In this document: in pieces, positions 24,086-37,200 of the stretch | Position numbering within the stretch: the first letter of the stretch is position 1 | Layout: each line of letters begins with the position of its first letter | NCBI GenBank assembly: GCA_036785705.1 | Contig: JAWUZG010000071.1 | Coordinates: 1,054,001 to 1,118,000 of the forward strand | Direction: 5' to 3' | DNA length: 64,000 nucleotides | Origin: Acanthornis magna | Taxonomy: Eukaryota; Chordata; Aves; Passeriformes; Acanthizidae | Program-made: the position numbers and the translations under genes | Notes under the pieces: generated by a model | What the model was told of the DNA's origin: nothing | Database searches by the model: none | Seen by the model: only the letters and a program-made list of their open reading frames with translations

Positions 24086-27000
24086 AACACAAGGGAGAGC
24101 AGTCAGCAATTTCCTCCTTAATCATAGGATGCAATGAGAGTAGAGGTCAATAAGGAGGGTCTGTTGGGCAAAGGAGTCCAGCTTATAGTCCAACACTGAT
24201 GCCTGGGTTTAAGAGGCTGGGTAGTTGGGTAGCCATGCTCCTTTTGGCCCCTTGTGTATCTTCTCCCACCCATCCAAGGGTGTCATGCTGGCCAGCGATT
24301 TTGACTCAAGTTGTGTCTAGAGCAACTCAGGAGGCTGATCAAGGCACCTTGGCTCTTACCCTGTTTGCAAGGGCTGCCCTTATGCTGCTATTCACATTAA
24401 TCTCTGCTTGCAGGTTGATCTGGTCATCTTGGGCACAATGTGCTGCCCACTGCGGCAAACCCTAATCTCACTCTTTTCCTAAGGCTTCCAGCAAATGCTG
24501 GAAAGACTCCACCCTGTCCTTGATGCCAACTAATGCTGTCCAAACAGTAATGGATCTGACAACATGTTATAAATCAAATTTTACAACGACAGTAAGAAAT
24601 ACGATCAGCAACACGCCCACATGGCTACTTATCCTGTCACAAATAGTCAATAAGGGGTCATACCAGATGCCATGGCTCTCACAGACTGGTAAGGACACCT
24701 GCCTGGGTCATCTGACAGCAACAGTACAAATGCATTTTGAATGCAGCTAAGAGTCAAGCTGCCTCTTGGCTCCACCAAGAGTAGTGTGATCTGGGAGAAT
24801 CACATTTTAAATGGCAGCAGTGATCCATCTCTGATGCCGTAGGCAGCATCCAGCCTATGCACCAATATTGGTCAAGAGGTAGTACCACCTCATGTGAATT
24901 TTAATAAATGAACAGTGTATGGCCCACAGGACACTGGTATGTCTAATACTGCCTTTTATCTACATGTGCTGAAAGAAAAAACAGCTGTTTCAACTTACAT
25001 GAACATTGCATGAAAATTTGAGGGGCAGATTTGAGAAGCAGGTGCTCCTATCCATTTCTTTATTACAGACTGTCTTGGTCTGCTTTTTACAGAGTGACTG
25101 ACATGGAATTTGGATGCACTCCATAGCATGGTGACCCCAGCACAGCAATTATAAACTTAGCCACTTCACTGAATAGAGGAATGTGACCTGTATTTTGGAT
25201 TGTTGCAGTTTATATTACTGTTGGCTTTTGGTTCCCTCAAAGGGAACAGCAAATACAATTCTCACCATAAGAATGAAAGAAGTATCCCCATTATTGTTCC
25301 TTTCCTTTGTAGCTGAGGTTCTCAGTCTTCTCTATATTGTAATCAAACATCCTACCAGAGCTTCTCTGCCATGATGAGTCGGGGAAGGGCAGGATGGTGA
25401 CTGTTCCTTGCTTAAGGCGCAATCTCATTTCTCCCCATGGCATTACTACCTGCCCTGCTCCTTAGCACAGAGGCACATCTTGCTGTCCTGTGCCACCTGC
25501 CAGTGTGAAGAGGCTCAGGGCAAAGGATTGACACCAGAGGGCAGGAGCTGGTTGGCTTCAGCATCTCCCTGGGTGTTAAAGCTCAGCCACAACATTTCCC
25601 ACATATTGTTTGCCTAGGTTAATCTCTTTCTATTTAATACAAATGTTTTCTACTGGGTTAAATTCACACTTGGAATTTTTAATTCTTTTTCTGCATTACA
25701 GGAATAGTACAGTGACCTCAAAGCTGCACATATGGAAGACAAAAAAAGGAGTGAAGGAGTGGTTTAAGGTTCTTTATCTTTCTGAAGACCAACTCATCAT
25801 TAGCTTCTATAAAAATGACAGGAGCAAGTGACTCTGTTTTCCCTTCTGATTCTTAACAAAGAAGCAACTAAAAAAGCTATATCCTCTCCTCATAACAGTA
25901 GTATTGCTTTATTGTAGGGTCCACAATGAAGAGCTTTAATCTAGAGGAGATTCATCCAAAAAGGCATCTTTTGTTATAAACTGAAAGGTTGGATTTTATA
26001 TTTAAAAATTGCTATTAAGCTTCCCCTTGTTGATGTGTTAGATATAGAGAGTGGTCTATTGTACTCTACTGTCCTCCACTAAGATATTTTTATGAATGTT
26101 TTGTTCACTGCAATTAAGGTCCATCTATACTTGTCAAAAAATGTCGACTGTGCCATGGTATATATGCAATATCTCTGAAATTCCTGACTCCAGCTTTCCC
26201 CTACTTTTTCTTTGCTGTCTCTCCATTCTCACTGCAAGGTTCAACCAAAGAATAGCAGCACCACCTTGTGGGTGCCTGGAAAAGTTACAGCAACAAAATT
26301 ATCAGTGAAAAATCTAGCAGGTGTGTTCCTCCTTCTGAGCAGCGGCTGGCACTGCCTGCTCAGGGCAGGGATCCCATAGCAGAGCTCAGCAGGGGACAGC
26401 TGCCTGCAGAAATGAGGATTTGTGAGACGGCCCCCACAAAGTATCCAAAGCTCAATTTAGCAATTAAAAAACTCAGAGATTAGTCTTGGCTTGACAATGG
26501 CCATAACAATATTGTTCAGGGTTATGGTTGAACTTCTGGATGCCACAGTCAGGAATGGAAAAGATTCTGGGATGTTAAAAATGCAAAGTTTAAATGACTG
26601 GGTTTGCTTCAGGGCACATGAACATAAAAATATACTTTTCATGTGTTGCTGTTTATCAAATGGTTTTTCTCTTTGTTATTGCCACCTGACTATGTTTATA
26701 CTGCAGGTGAAGCAGTCAAACCAAGTCACTTGATGTCAAGTCTGTATTCAGGAGTGAGCTTTGGGCACTTTCCCCAAGAACTTCGGGGGGAAAAAGACTA
26801 AATTCTTGTAATTTTTTAGCACAGGTTTGCTGCATGTATTGAACACCTTGCATGACACAGATACAGTCATGCCCAAATGCGTTGGGTCTGTAATTCATGG
26901 TGACCATGATCCATGGAGTTATAGATGGAAATATACATCTTATGTGTGTCCTTTCCTAGACAGCCTGAGCTCATTTGCACCAAGGCAATGGGAAATGGGA

Positions 27001-28029
27001 CAATTTCTGTGCTGAAGGAGCAGCAAGGGCAGCATGAGGGCAGCTTGCGCAAGCTAGAGGTGGGGAGGCCAGGGAATGCACCTCTGCTTCTGCCAGCAAG
27101 GCAAACACGGACATTGTCTAATGAATGCTGAGCTAGTTTCTGTCTTAGGCTTTGTAGTAGGGCTGGGTTTCCAACACTTGCTTCATGAAATCTTGTTTTC
27201 CCTTCAAACCTCACTAAAAAGCTGTTTTTCACATGGTTGGGGTTTTTAACTTTAAATTAAGTGAACTTAATGACAATTAAAACTATAATGAAGTCATATC
27301 TCTTAATTTTGTTGCTGAAGACATTCTTTTAACCACTTTATTTTTTTAATAAGTTGTTACTTATTTAAATAGTATTCGTATACAGTTTATAATACAGTAT
27401 ACAGTAAGAAAGCAAATATTTAAACATAGACATAAATTAAACCACATGTCCTTCACTAAACAACATGGGAATAATTGCATTAAATTAATGGCAGTACTAA
27501 AAGTACCCTGACAAAGCACCACCCCCCCCCAGTATTACATGTCTGCCTGCTACACATAATTTGTACCGAGAAAGGGAAGAAACAAACTTTGTCAGGTTGC
27601 CATAAATCTATATATAACTTGAGACAAACATATAAAAAACCCTTTCATCTGCAACTTCTCTAAAAATTATTTTATGCTACAGTCAGAACACCTCATCACA
27701 GTGACTTACACTGCAGGAGAGGCAGGAATAAGGCCAGTTGTTGTGGCTGGTATTTGTTCAATATAACTCTTTTTTTTCAGTTCTTTTCATCACATTTTAC
27801 AGCAGAGGCTGAAGCTTTGGCATGGTGTGTTGAACGGCTGCCCTCCTGTGGCTGCAGTTTTTCTTCATCCTGAAGCTGAAACTTGCCAGAGCATGTGGCT
27901 TGTTACAGAAGCCAGCAGGGAGGTCACCCATGTACAGTATTTTACAAACTTTAAAAGAATGCATTAATTAAGTACAAGGCAGCATCCACAGTCACATTAG
28001 AGGATGTGCCGAAGAGAAAGGTCCGGGGA
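24086..28029. other. Unannotated DNA
   Basis: No gene or family was recognised. Several short plus-strand frames cluster at 24.2-24.8 kb, and a 121-codon minus-strand frame lies at 26867-27232. None has a domain I can name. Confidence 0.45.
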
Positions 28030-28411
28030 CACCTTTCAGCAGCACTCCAGTGTCTAAAGGGAGCCTAGAAGAAAGCTGGAGAGAGGCGTTTTACAAGGGC
28101 CTGTAGTGACAAGGGGTAAAGAGTTTAAACTGAAAGAGGATAGGTTTACATTAGATATTAGGAAGAAATTCTTTACTATGAGGATGCTGAAGCACTGGAA
28201 CAGGTTGCCCAGAGAAGTTGTGGATGCCACATCCCTGCAAGTGTTTGAGGAGAGGTTGTGTGGGGCTTTGAGCAACCTGGTCTAGCTGGAAGATATCCCT
28301 GTCTACTGCACGGGAGCTGGAACTAGATGATCTAGTCATCTGATTGTCATTTGATTGTCACACCTTCCAACCCACACCATTCTAAGATTTCATGATTTTT
28401 ATGATTCTATG
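28030..28411 (+). mobile_element. CR1 LINE 3' end, plus strand (5'-truncated)
   Basis: About 380 bp of CR1 from the end of ORF2 through the 3' terminus. Recognisable parts are AGTGTCTAAAGGGAGCCTA, the AGATATTAGGAAGAAATTCT block, CAGGTTGCCCAGAGAAGTTG, the GAGCAACCTGGTCTAG block and the terminal ATGATTCTATG. It ends in the short ATTCTATG-type repeat that avian CR1 uses in place of a poly(A) tail. 5' truncation is usual for CR1. No coding capacity remains. The minus-strand LTR lies 35 bases downstream. Confidence 0.95.
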
Positions 28412-28440
28412 CTAAGGTGTTTTCTTGACCAAATGATCTT

Positions 28441-28446
28441 GACATG
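28441..28446. repeat. Target-site duplication, left copy (GACATG)
   Basis: Directly before the LTR edge at 28447. Matches the right copy GATATG (28930-28935) at five of six positions. Confidence 0.75.
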
Positions 28447-28929
28447 TGTTGTAATCGAATAAAAAGAAGAAGCCGACGAGGTAGAGGGTGTGCGGGAGGG
28501 GGTGTCCTCCCCTAGCTCTCCTTTTATTTAGGGTTTAGGGGTACATGTGGTCGGGAGGGAGAGAAGGGAAGGACTGACTCCTACACCCATGAAGGGTGCA
28601 GGGAAAGCCCTACCTCTGCCCAGGGACAGCCACTTATCTAGGGACAGGGGTGACCAATCAGGGGAAAGACAAAGGGAGGAGATAAGCATACTTAACCAAT
28701 AACAAAGGAGGGAGGGGTACAAATTCAAAGCAACCAATGATACAGATAACGGAACAGAAGATTCAGGAAAGGTGGGCAGATCCTGAGCCTTGGGCATTCC
28801 TTTCCCCGAGATCCAGGGGCGGACCCAGGCACTCAAACCCCCCAGGGTCCTCCCACGGCAGGGCTCCTCCCTCTGAGGAGCCAGACCAGCTTGGGAGGCG
28901 GAGGCAGCATGAGGGGCGGACCCGCTTCA
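28447..28929 (-). mobile_element. Solo LTR, relative of the 527-1077 LTR, minus strand
   Basis: On the minus strand it starts TGAAGCGGG at 28929 and ends ATTACAACA at 28447, the same termini as the LTR at 527-1077. It shares the upstream block, the three CCAAT boxes (plus-strand CCAAT at 28654, 28696 and 28734) and the poly(A) signal (plus-strand TTTATT at 28523-28528). The TATA position reads TAGATAAG, degraded from TATAAG. Its R-U5 after AATAAA is about 76 bases, against 196 in the other copy, so length is 483 bp against 551. Near-matching 6-bp flanks (GACATG, GATATG) mark the insertion. No internal viral sequence accompanies it, so it is a solo LTR nested at the edge of an older LTR. Confidence 0.9.
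28523..28738 (-). promoter_or_regulatory. LTR CCAAT boxes and poly(A) signal, minus strand
   Basis: Reading leftward on the minus strand: CCAAT-type boxes at 28738-28734, 28700-28696 and 28658-28654, a decayed TATA box around 28630-28637, and AATAAA at 28528-28523. Same order as in the 0.5-kb LTR. Confidence 0.6.
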
Positions 28930-28935
28930 GATATG
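28930..28935. repeat. Target-site duplication, right copy (GATATG)
   Basis: Adjacent to the LTR start at 28929; one mismatch to GACATG at 28441-28446. Confidence 0.75.
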
Positions 28936-29329
28936 CATCACCTGAGAGTAGGTGAAGACCCCATCTTTAAAAACTGGGATCGTGTTTTTATAAATATGAT
29001 AGCTTGTCGGTCATATGTCATATGTCATATGTCATTGACATATGATAGATTGTCAGTCATATGTCTCCAGGCCAGCTGTGTCAGCTCAGAATCATTAAAT
29101 AATTTATGCTAGTATTACTTGTTTCCCTCATCAAGTGTTTTATCAAGTCTGCCACATCTCCACCACACTATGAAGATGAGTCACACTGGTTTCAGCATTC
29201 TTCAAAAGAAGCATGACACTCCTTTCTCCATTCACCACTGATAGTTTGCAAATAGGGTATTGTTCAAGTTGTTTTACGCCGACTCCAGGCAAAGCATCCT
29301 GCTACACTAGTGTTCAGAAACTCCTAACA
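28936..29329 (-). mobile_element. Truncated LTR of the 48.1-48.9 kb family, minus strand
   Basis: From about 28966 to 29329 this parallels the LTR at 48144-48884. Shared blocks include ATGTCTCCAGGCCAGCTGTG, the AATAATTTAT block and AAATAGGGTATTGTTC. The outer edge CTAACA at 29329 corresponds to ATAACA at 48884, the LTR start on the minus strand. It ends at the site where the younger LTR inserted, so only its U3 and TATA region (plus-strand TTTTTATAA near 28984) remain. The U3 carries a tandem TCATATG expansion absent from the other copy. Confidence 0.8.
29011..29045. repeat. TCATATG tandem repeat ending in a perfect palindrome
   Basis: Three exact TCATATG units (29011-29031) run into a palindrome with arms TCATATGTCA (29025-29034) and TGACATATGA (29036-29045) around one T. 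It lies close upstream of the decayed TATA box of the LTR fragment. The homologous LTR at 48 kb has a single unit. Confidence 0.9.
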
Positions 29330-30839
29330 CCCAGCAATTGGGTCTGGGATCTTTAGATAATGAACAGCAATGGTGAGAACCCTGCTGTATAAATCTGTTA
29401 TTGCCAAAGGTGTGACAATATGGATCATTTCAAATTGGAGCACACACCAGAAATTCAAATACAAACAGCTCTATCTTTGCCTCAAGCCCCTTTGGGCATA
29501 TATTTGTTCTGTAATTCCTTCTTGGGTGGAGCTCTCCCAGCTTTTAACAAGTGGGGCATTTATGGTCTTTTTTCTATGAGCCAAATCTGAACTCAGCTTG
29601 GCAGACCTTCTTCAGCAATGAAGGTTGACTGGCAGGATTTTGAACCCCTAGTCCTGCTCCTGAAGCCATCCATTTTCAGAGCCATCCATATTCAGTGGAG
29701 GACACTCAACAAGAGAGGTTGCTGAGTCCCTGCCCAGCCTAGCAAGTGTTACAGGTGCCTTGCATTGGCAGTAACCTCATTGCTGTTTATTTTCTGCACA
29801 AGCAAGGACTATAAGCAATAAATTGCATTTCCCTGAAATGTTATTAAAAAATCCGTTTGTTTTTTTTAATTTGCTACATGGAAAATTACAAACAAAAATT
29901 TCAAATAGTCCACCCACCTTATGAATATAATTAATTTTATTATATTAAAATAAGTACAATGTTAAAGAGAGGAAGGAGGATAAAGAAAATGACCCTAGTT
30001 TCTTAAACATGAGGTTTTCATATTTTCTTTGAAAATAATAAATTGTCATAAGTGCACCAGATTAACAAAAAAAACTTCTTCCCCAAAAGAGTAATTTAAA
30101 ATGCTCATGGACATACTCTAACTTTAATTTTTGTCATTCAAAAATTCTGAAAAGTCTTAGCAGAAATTTAATTTTTTTTTTGTCATCAACCTTTCCATCT
30201 CAAAATTCATTATGACTGTTGAACAGTATTTTGTCTGGTTCCTGTAACAGTCTCATATTCAGGAAATAGGAACATACATGAAAGACAAACTGAATGTTTC
30301 TATTATGGTCCGCTTTTCAAATGAAAATAGATGGAAATGTTTTTTATTTATTTATTTTTGTTATTTATTTTTAGTTTTCATCTGGAAAACAGATAGCCAC
30401 AGGTCTAGTAAGAACCTTGAGCTGTAAACCTATCTAAGAATACTGGTTGTGCACAGCACAAGGCACAAATTTTCTTCCAAATCTGTATTCCCTACTCATT
30501 GTTTCTCTCCAGCTCTTGCCAAGGTAGACCTGGAGAACCAGCACTTAAGAACTCACAAATGGTTCCAGAGCTAGGCACAGCTATTCACAAACACATGGCA
30601 GACATCCCTGGTTTAATGGTAGTTCGTAGAAGGGTTAGGCTGTACAGTGCATCAAAATGTAGCTCAGCAGTACCTTGCTGCTGCAGATAAGGCAACCTGT
30701 AAGCCTTGCCTGCACAAACAGGAGGATGGACTACAAGGTGCATAGGGTCAGCCTTTTCAGTCTTCCCAACACTGATACAGCCTCAGATGGATTACCGTGT
30801 ATATCTTAACACAGGCCTTTAATCAAGATTAGAGGAAAG
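29330..30839. other. Unannotated AT-rich DNA
   Basis: No repeat family or coding signal was recognised; several poly-T and ATTT-rich patches, for example near 30340-30372. Confidence 0.5.
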
Positions 30840-31262
30840 GGGGACAATCCAAGTGGAAGGAAAAGGGACTATCAAAAATTTTAAAAGGTTTGTTACATCA
30901 AAGATCAAATCACTGGGTTTACTTAGTCTTAAAAGAGAAGAATTATGGGAACGGGTTAATAAGTACACAGAGGTTGCTTTAGTATGGAATGTAGTAAATT
31001 TGTCCTACATGCCCATGGTAAATAGGATGGGAAAAAATAGCATGAATTGCACCAAGAATTGCTAAATATTAAGAAAAACTTTCTAATGTTGAAAACATTG
31101 GACTAGATTTGCAATAAATGTCACAGTGTTTTGAGCACTGATATCCTGAAAGGTCTCTTAGGTAAGCTGCACTTAAGGATAGGATGGAAAGTGGATCTAT
31201 TCTGGGACAGCAGGATGGATGAGACAAGCTCCAGTGAGGTCAGCTATCCCCTCAATTCTGCC
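30840..31262 (+). mobile_element. Old CR1-type LINE 3' end, plus strand
   Basis: A strongly diverged CR1 tail. Clues are a TTAGTCTTAAAAGAGAAGAA-like block, then GGTAAATAGGATGGGAAAAA, AATATTAAGAAAAACTTTCT, and a final part resembling the CR1 line GATGAC.T...GAGGTC.C...C.CAATTCTG. It is much older than the copies at 28, 39 and 55 kb and carries no coding potential. The subfamily cannot be set by eye. Confidence 0.65.
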
Positions 31263-34200
31263 CTTTGATGGAAAACTTGCTGCTGGGGCAGGAGGCCTCT
31301 CCCATTCTGTCTGAGGCTGCACACCCCCCACACACCAAAAGTCATCCCTCTCCAGGTGACTTGCTGGGAACCTTATAACATGCTGAATCTGGAGGCAAAA
31401 ATAGAGGAACAGTGCTTCAAATAAAAAATAACCTGCAGGAATTCTCTGTCATCTTTCTCCTAGAAAAGCCAAAGCCAAATTTATGAAGTCAGGTTGGAAA
31501 GCAACATCAAAGGCCATTGGTAACTTTGACGAAACCTGCCAAAGAACACACTTGTGCAATTTCCATACCACGTCTATGCCTTTGAAACTTGAAGGAAGAG
31601 AATCAGGAAATCAGTAAGTCCAAACTAGAAAAGCCCTGTATTGGCACAGCCTCTTTTAACACAAATGTGAGGCTTGAAGCAGAGAATTAAGATCAGGCAA
31701 TAGTTTTTTCTGTTCAGAAAACTACTCACAGTGTCTCACATAGAGATTATCTGCAAAACTCCAGTAAGACATATTAGTGCTATGATATAGTGTTTGAATT
31801 TTGGCAGGATTTGTCAGACATTTAGTCAACCCACAAGTTCATACAGTGCTGGGAACACAGCCCATGTAGGGTTCATGGCAGTAGAGACACAGCTCTTCTG
31901 TCTGCACCTCTACCATGTCCAGTAACCAGCTCCAAAGGCATTTATAACGTTTTCACAAGCAGAAAACATTTCTTCCGTGAACAGTAAAAAAAAAAAAATC
32001 ACATAAAATCGCATAAATCTTCCACCTAACACTTTTCCACTTACATTTATCCAACTTCGTTATACATAACTGGAAAAAAATTCAACCCCCATTTTTTTAA
32101 GGATATACTAATTCAGGCCTGAATTTGCTACTGTCAAGATGAAAACAAGTAAAAGAGAAATACAAAGTGAAAAAACATTGTGGTACTCACAGAGATCATT
32201 CTCTAACCAGTCTTCCTTCAGGTCAACACCTTTTTCCTAGGACTGAGTACTCTTTCATATTCTTTCATTTGCCAAGTCAGTTCGGCATGCTAAGTGATTC
32301 CAAAAAATATCTAATAAGGTGATACAGATACTAGCCCCATGAAGACCCTTTTTTCTGCCTTGTATTCTGCAGTTATTTTAGACCTCTTCAGTTTTCTGAA
32401 AAATGTTCACAACTTTATTTCCTGGGTGTTCATTCAACTGACACAAGTGCCACCGAAAACTGGGAAATAAACTCACCAACCAATTTGCTGTGTTAGAAAG
32501 CCAAAATTACTGTATTAATGGTGCTGGATGCATGGCGATTTCTCCTCAAAACATGCATGAGTAGCAATCTAACAGACCAGATTATATTCATTAAACTAAT
32601 ACACACCATCACATTTCTGTTCATTACATGTTCTGACTACAGGCATGTGAATTTATTTGGATATGAGTAGGGATCTTTCGAGGGCAATTGGTGGTCTTTT
32701 GATGGTCAAAATTCCCTTTTATGGCCCCAGATCTTCTGATTAATTTTCTTTTTTTGAGAGTATCTCAAATATGTGGTCAGGCTATGATGCACTTCTCTTA
32801 TCATTCTTTACTCTGACACTCTATCTTTGTTCTCAGAACTAAGATATCTAGTAGTACATATCAATCACTAATGTAAGTAAATAAGGAAGCATTAGTTGGC
32901 ACAAGACTTATTAGCCCCAGATGTAGGGAGTTAACACAAGGCCACATTAATCTGTGGCATTTGTACTAAGCTCTGTATGGTACAAAACTAAGCATTAACC
33001 ACGAATCCAGGGATCATGCACTATTGTGCTAAAGGTAAAGGAATTTTCTAACATCTTCCCCCACTGCTGCACAGACTTCTTAAAGAAATACAACTTGTTT
33101 GGTAACACAAGTGTGAGAACCATTATCAATTTCTCTAATTTTTCTAAGCACACAGGTGAAAAGTGATTAAAATCGTCCATACCATACCTGCATTTCTCAG
33201 AATGTCAAATGTGCACTATGCTGTCTAGGAGGGCTTTGGAAACTTAGTTTATTTTAAGTGAGTGACTTAGGGAGCTCTCCAGACAATCAGATCCATTAGC
33301 CGGTCTGAAGAGAGCATGACTTCAATCCTATGGCTGACAACAAACACCAAGCAGAGCTGGGCTGGTGACTAGTTCCATCAGCTAAATCCAGGAGAAGATA
33401 CTTTGTTGAGCCTGAAATATTAGATGCATTAATAACTTTTTTTTTTTTTTAGATTTATCTAAAATTTAGAGGAAACATAAATCCCTCTTACAGAGAATGT
33501 TAATGCAAGGAACTCTTAAAAGACTCTGACAGTAGATCAAATTACTTCTTCTTCCATTATGCTTCCTCCGTCATAACATGTAAATGGAGAAGGGATAATA
33601 ACATTAAATTTCTTGATAGGCTTCTCTAGACTGTGAACTGCAGTTGTCTTTGTTTCTTCCTTATGTACTTGCATTGAACTAAATAACTTTTCAAGCAGTC
33701 AGTAAACAAATGGAGATATAGATGTCATACACAACTATTACTATTCCCCAGAAAGAACAGGAAGAAACTTGGACAAAACCAGTTTGTCATGGGATCCCTA
33801 CACTATAAAAGCTCAATATTATTAGGTGTAATTAGAATAAGTTTGACTGTTGTCAAGTCATACTGAACGTGCTGTCCAAAGAAATGCTGACGTAAGTTGT
33901 CTTCATCCTACTGAAAATACTTTGCAACAGCTTTTTCATGAGTTGTCTTTAGCAAATTGGCAACAAATGGATTTCTGTATGCTAGCAATAGCAAGTCACT
34001 ATACTATGGACTTTGAGATCCTTCCCGTTGTCTGACTATTCCTCATCCTATTTCCTACCTTAGGTCAAAATCATTTCTCAGTGAGAAAGCCCTACTGTGA
34101 AATACTCCTTTAAGTATTTCCTTAAGCATACATTGTACTCATACAGGAAAAAAATCACAATAATTTTCTTGATTTCTGCTTTTAAAGAATTAATTGAATT

Positions 34201-37200
34201 TACGTTCAAATAACTTCAAAGCTTCAAAAACACATGCACAGAAGACATAATAACAAAGTTAAGATCCTGAAGGGAGGGCTTACAAGAGTAGAAACTGTAG
34301 AGGTTTGGTTTGTACACTCAAGAATTTCAATGTTCTGAATGGAGAGAAATGCATTCTGCATTTAGTGTTTGACAAGAGGGGGAATGAGAAATAAGAGGCA
34401 AAATGTGCCTGTGAATGCCTTTAATAAAAGTTTATTGGTAAGGCCTGTTCAACACAATTGTTTCAAAGTCCACACTGAACTACAAATGTGTGCCAGACTT
34501 CCTTCTGACTGGGGACCAATTCATTATTCCCAAGATTTTTTTATTTTTATTTTCTAGCTTTGCTCTCTGTAGCCACTCCATAATTTTATTTCAGTGTTTA
34601 TTAAAACAATGCAAGGAAGTGATTAATTTCAGGTTTTTCAGGCATTTTTGCTGTTGTTCTTTTTCTTTCCCAGGGTATATTTCAAAACTTGTAATACCTC
34701 ATGTAGAAGCAAAGCAAGATGTCTAGATAGGTGGCAAAGGTGTTTTAAAAGGATGGGCAATCAGAATGTGATTGAGAAGGAGAAGGCATTGTTTCATATG
34801 AGGCAACAATCTCAACATGCACTTTTTCTGGCATGTTTTTATTCTAGTCACAGTGGGGGATCTGTTCAAAATCCCTTTCTCATGGGTTTACAACTTGGAT
34901 TGAGAACTGACTTTTTTCCCCAAATGTTGGTAAAAAATTACCCAGCATCACAGCAAGTAAATTTAAAAGGGGCCTATTGATAATGTCCTCTCAATAGAAG
35001 CAGGCAGGTGAATATGGTGCACTTTAATCCAAACAGTTGTATTAATACAATTTTTCCAAGCCTTAGTCCTTTTGCTGAAGCCATATTACAGTAAAGCTCT
35101 GAGGCATGTGCTTAACTTAAGCATATGGCCAGTGATTATTTTCCTGGACTTACTTAAGTACTGTCCAACCTATATTTTATTTCTGAGGGGTGGAAGATGC
35201 TTGAAATTTGTACTGATTAGACCAAGCTGTTGTAGAAATGTGCAGCTCCCACAGTGCTCATCCTGACAGTCCAAGATGACTGGGAGTTTTGTGCTGACCC
35301 TCAGTCTTTTGCACACAGGGGAAAACATTGCTTTTCCCTGGTTGCAGTGCTGGGGATTTCATGGCAAGAAGAGCCTTGCAGGCTCTGTGTGTATTAGCAG
35401 ACCTGAGATAGCTCCCCAATTCCCAGGACTGCTCTCACAGCCTGCATATATATTGCTGTATGTATTCACAGACCACACTGTATCTCCCAGGCGAGAGCTA
35501 AGGCTTATCCCAAGCAGAAATCTGTCTGGACTAGACTAGCTAGAAGACATGTGGGACCTGAAAAGACAAACTTATGTGCAGCAGATTTCTTGTCCATTGG
35601 CATTTTTTACTGTTTTTTTTTTCTCAAAAATTGATTACTATGTACACTTCTTCTGTAGAGATACTAAACCTACATGAGTTGCATTTAAAGGAAATCTCCC
35701 AAACCCTACAACCTACGTATCTAGTTTCTGTAGTTTCCAATGGATAAAGCTGCTCTTGAAGAGCAGTGGTTTTTTTCCACCTTTATATCTATTCTGTGTA
35801 AAGGACTAATGTAGCCATCAGCGGAAATGAATGAGAAACAAAACTTGGTAAAAATGGCAACAACAATCTAGAAAGCAGCCTAGACTGGATCATCAGATTT
35901 TCATTCACATCCCTTGTATGCCCCATGAGATCCTTGTTCCACCATCCTGTCGCTGATCTCTGTACCTCCCTGCACCTGCAGGCAGTGGGTCAGGTCAGTA
36001 TCAGCCTGCAGGGGGTGAGTCCATAACCCAGGCGCTCCCAGGGTGTCTGCAGCAGCCAGGCAGGAACCCCAAGCCTGGTCTCCCACAGAAGCACAGGGTT
36101 TGCTGCCAGCAGGCTGCAAGGCCAGCAATAGTCAGATTTTTCATTTAAATTTTGGCACCATCTGAAGTAATTTCTGTTACTTCCAAGGACTGTTGCCATT
36201 GTATTAAAAAGAGTAAATTTGCTGCTGAGTTACTTACTGCCCAGAAAATCCAGCTGAAACCTGCTACTGCCAAATCTGAGGATTCGATATTGGGCCAGGG
36301 ACTTTAAATAGCTTCTGCTACTGAGGATTTTCTGCTGTTTATGCTGTCTAAAAAAAAAAAAAAAACCCAACAAAAAAACCCAGTTTAAAAAAAAAAGATT
36401 GATAAAACCTCAGTTTGAGGGATTGGACATGGGCTGTTAGAAACTGAAAATTGCATGGTTACTACCTATCCAGATTTTTTGACTGAATCATCTGGATTTT
36501 TTAAGTCTAGGTTTGGTCGCCCAGGGTCCAGGATAAAAAGCACAAAGCCAAACAAACCCCCTAATGCTGATCTCTTAAATGAAGTAGAGGTAAAGCCCTG
36601 TTTAGGCAGATTGGATGCTTTTTGTATACAGCCCAACTAGTGTGGGTGTTCATCGTTACTGTCCTTACTCTGCCCCTGCATCTAAGTATCACCTTTTATT
36701 GCAATATGAAATCTCTTAACTACAGGATCCAATTCTGGCATGCTACATTTCCTGCAGAACAGCTCAAGATGCCAAAATAAAACCCTCTATTATCCCTCTC
36801 TCTCTCCTCTTTCTCCCATGTCTGTCCCACACACCTATGTAAAGGGATAGTTCAAAAGGTACCCAAGGTAAAAGTTTGCCTTTATTTTTCTGGGTTTTGG
36901 GGGTTTTTTTGTTTGGTTTTTTTTTTGTTGTTTTTTTTGGGTTTTTTATCTCATCTGCCATGTAGATAGGCGCAGTGACTGCAACAGTGCACTGGAATCT
37001 GTGAGCCAGCCAGGAAACCATTCGCTGTGCTCAGGCTCAAACACTGTGGATGCACTGGCAGATACTCAATGTGAATTCTCCTGCACGCTACAGTCTGTGA
37101 ATTTATGATGCACTCTGCTGCGTAGCTATAACCTTAGCAACAGCAACCACTGTACACTGAGCAGGAGTTAGCTGCTGCTGACTGTTTGAAGGAGCCCTCC

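Noticed and set aside
26867..27232. 121-codon minus-strand frame as a possible exon
   Set aside because: No recognisable domain and no convincing splice context; overlapping frames on the other strand are of similar quality.
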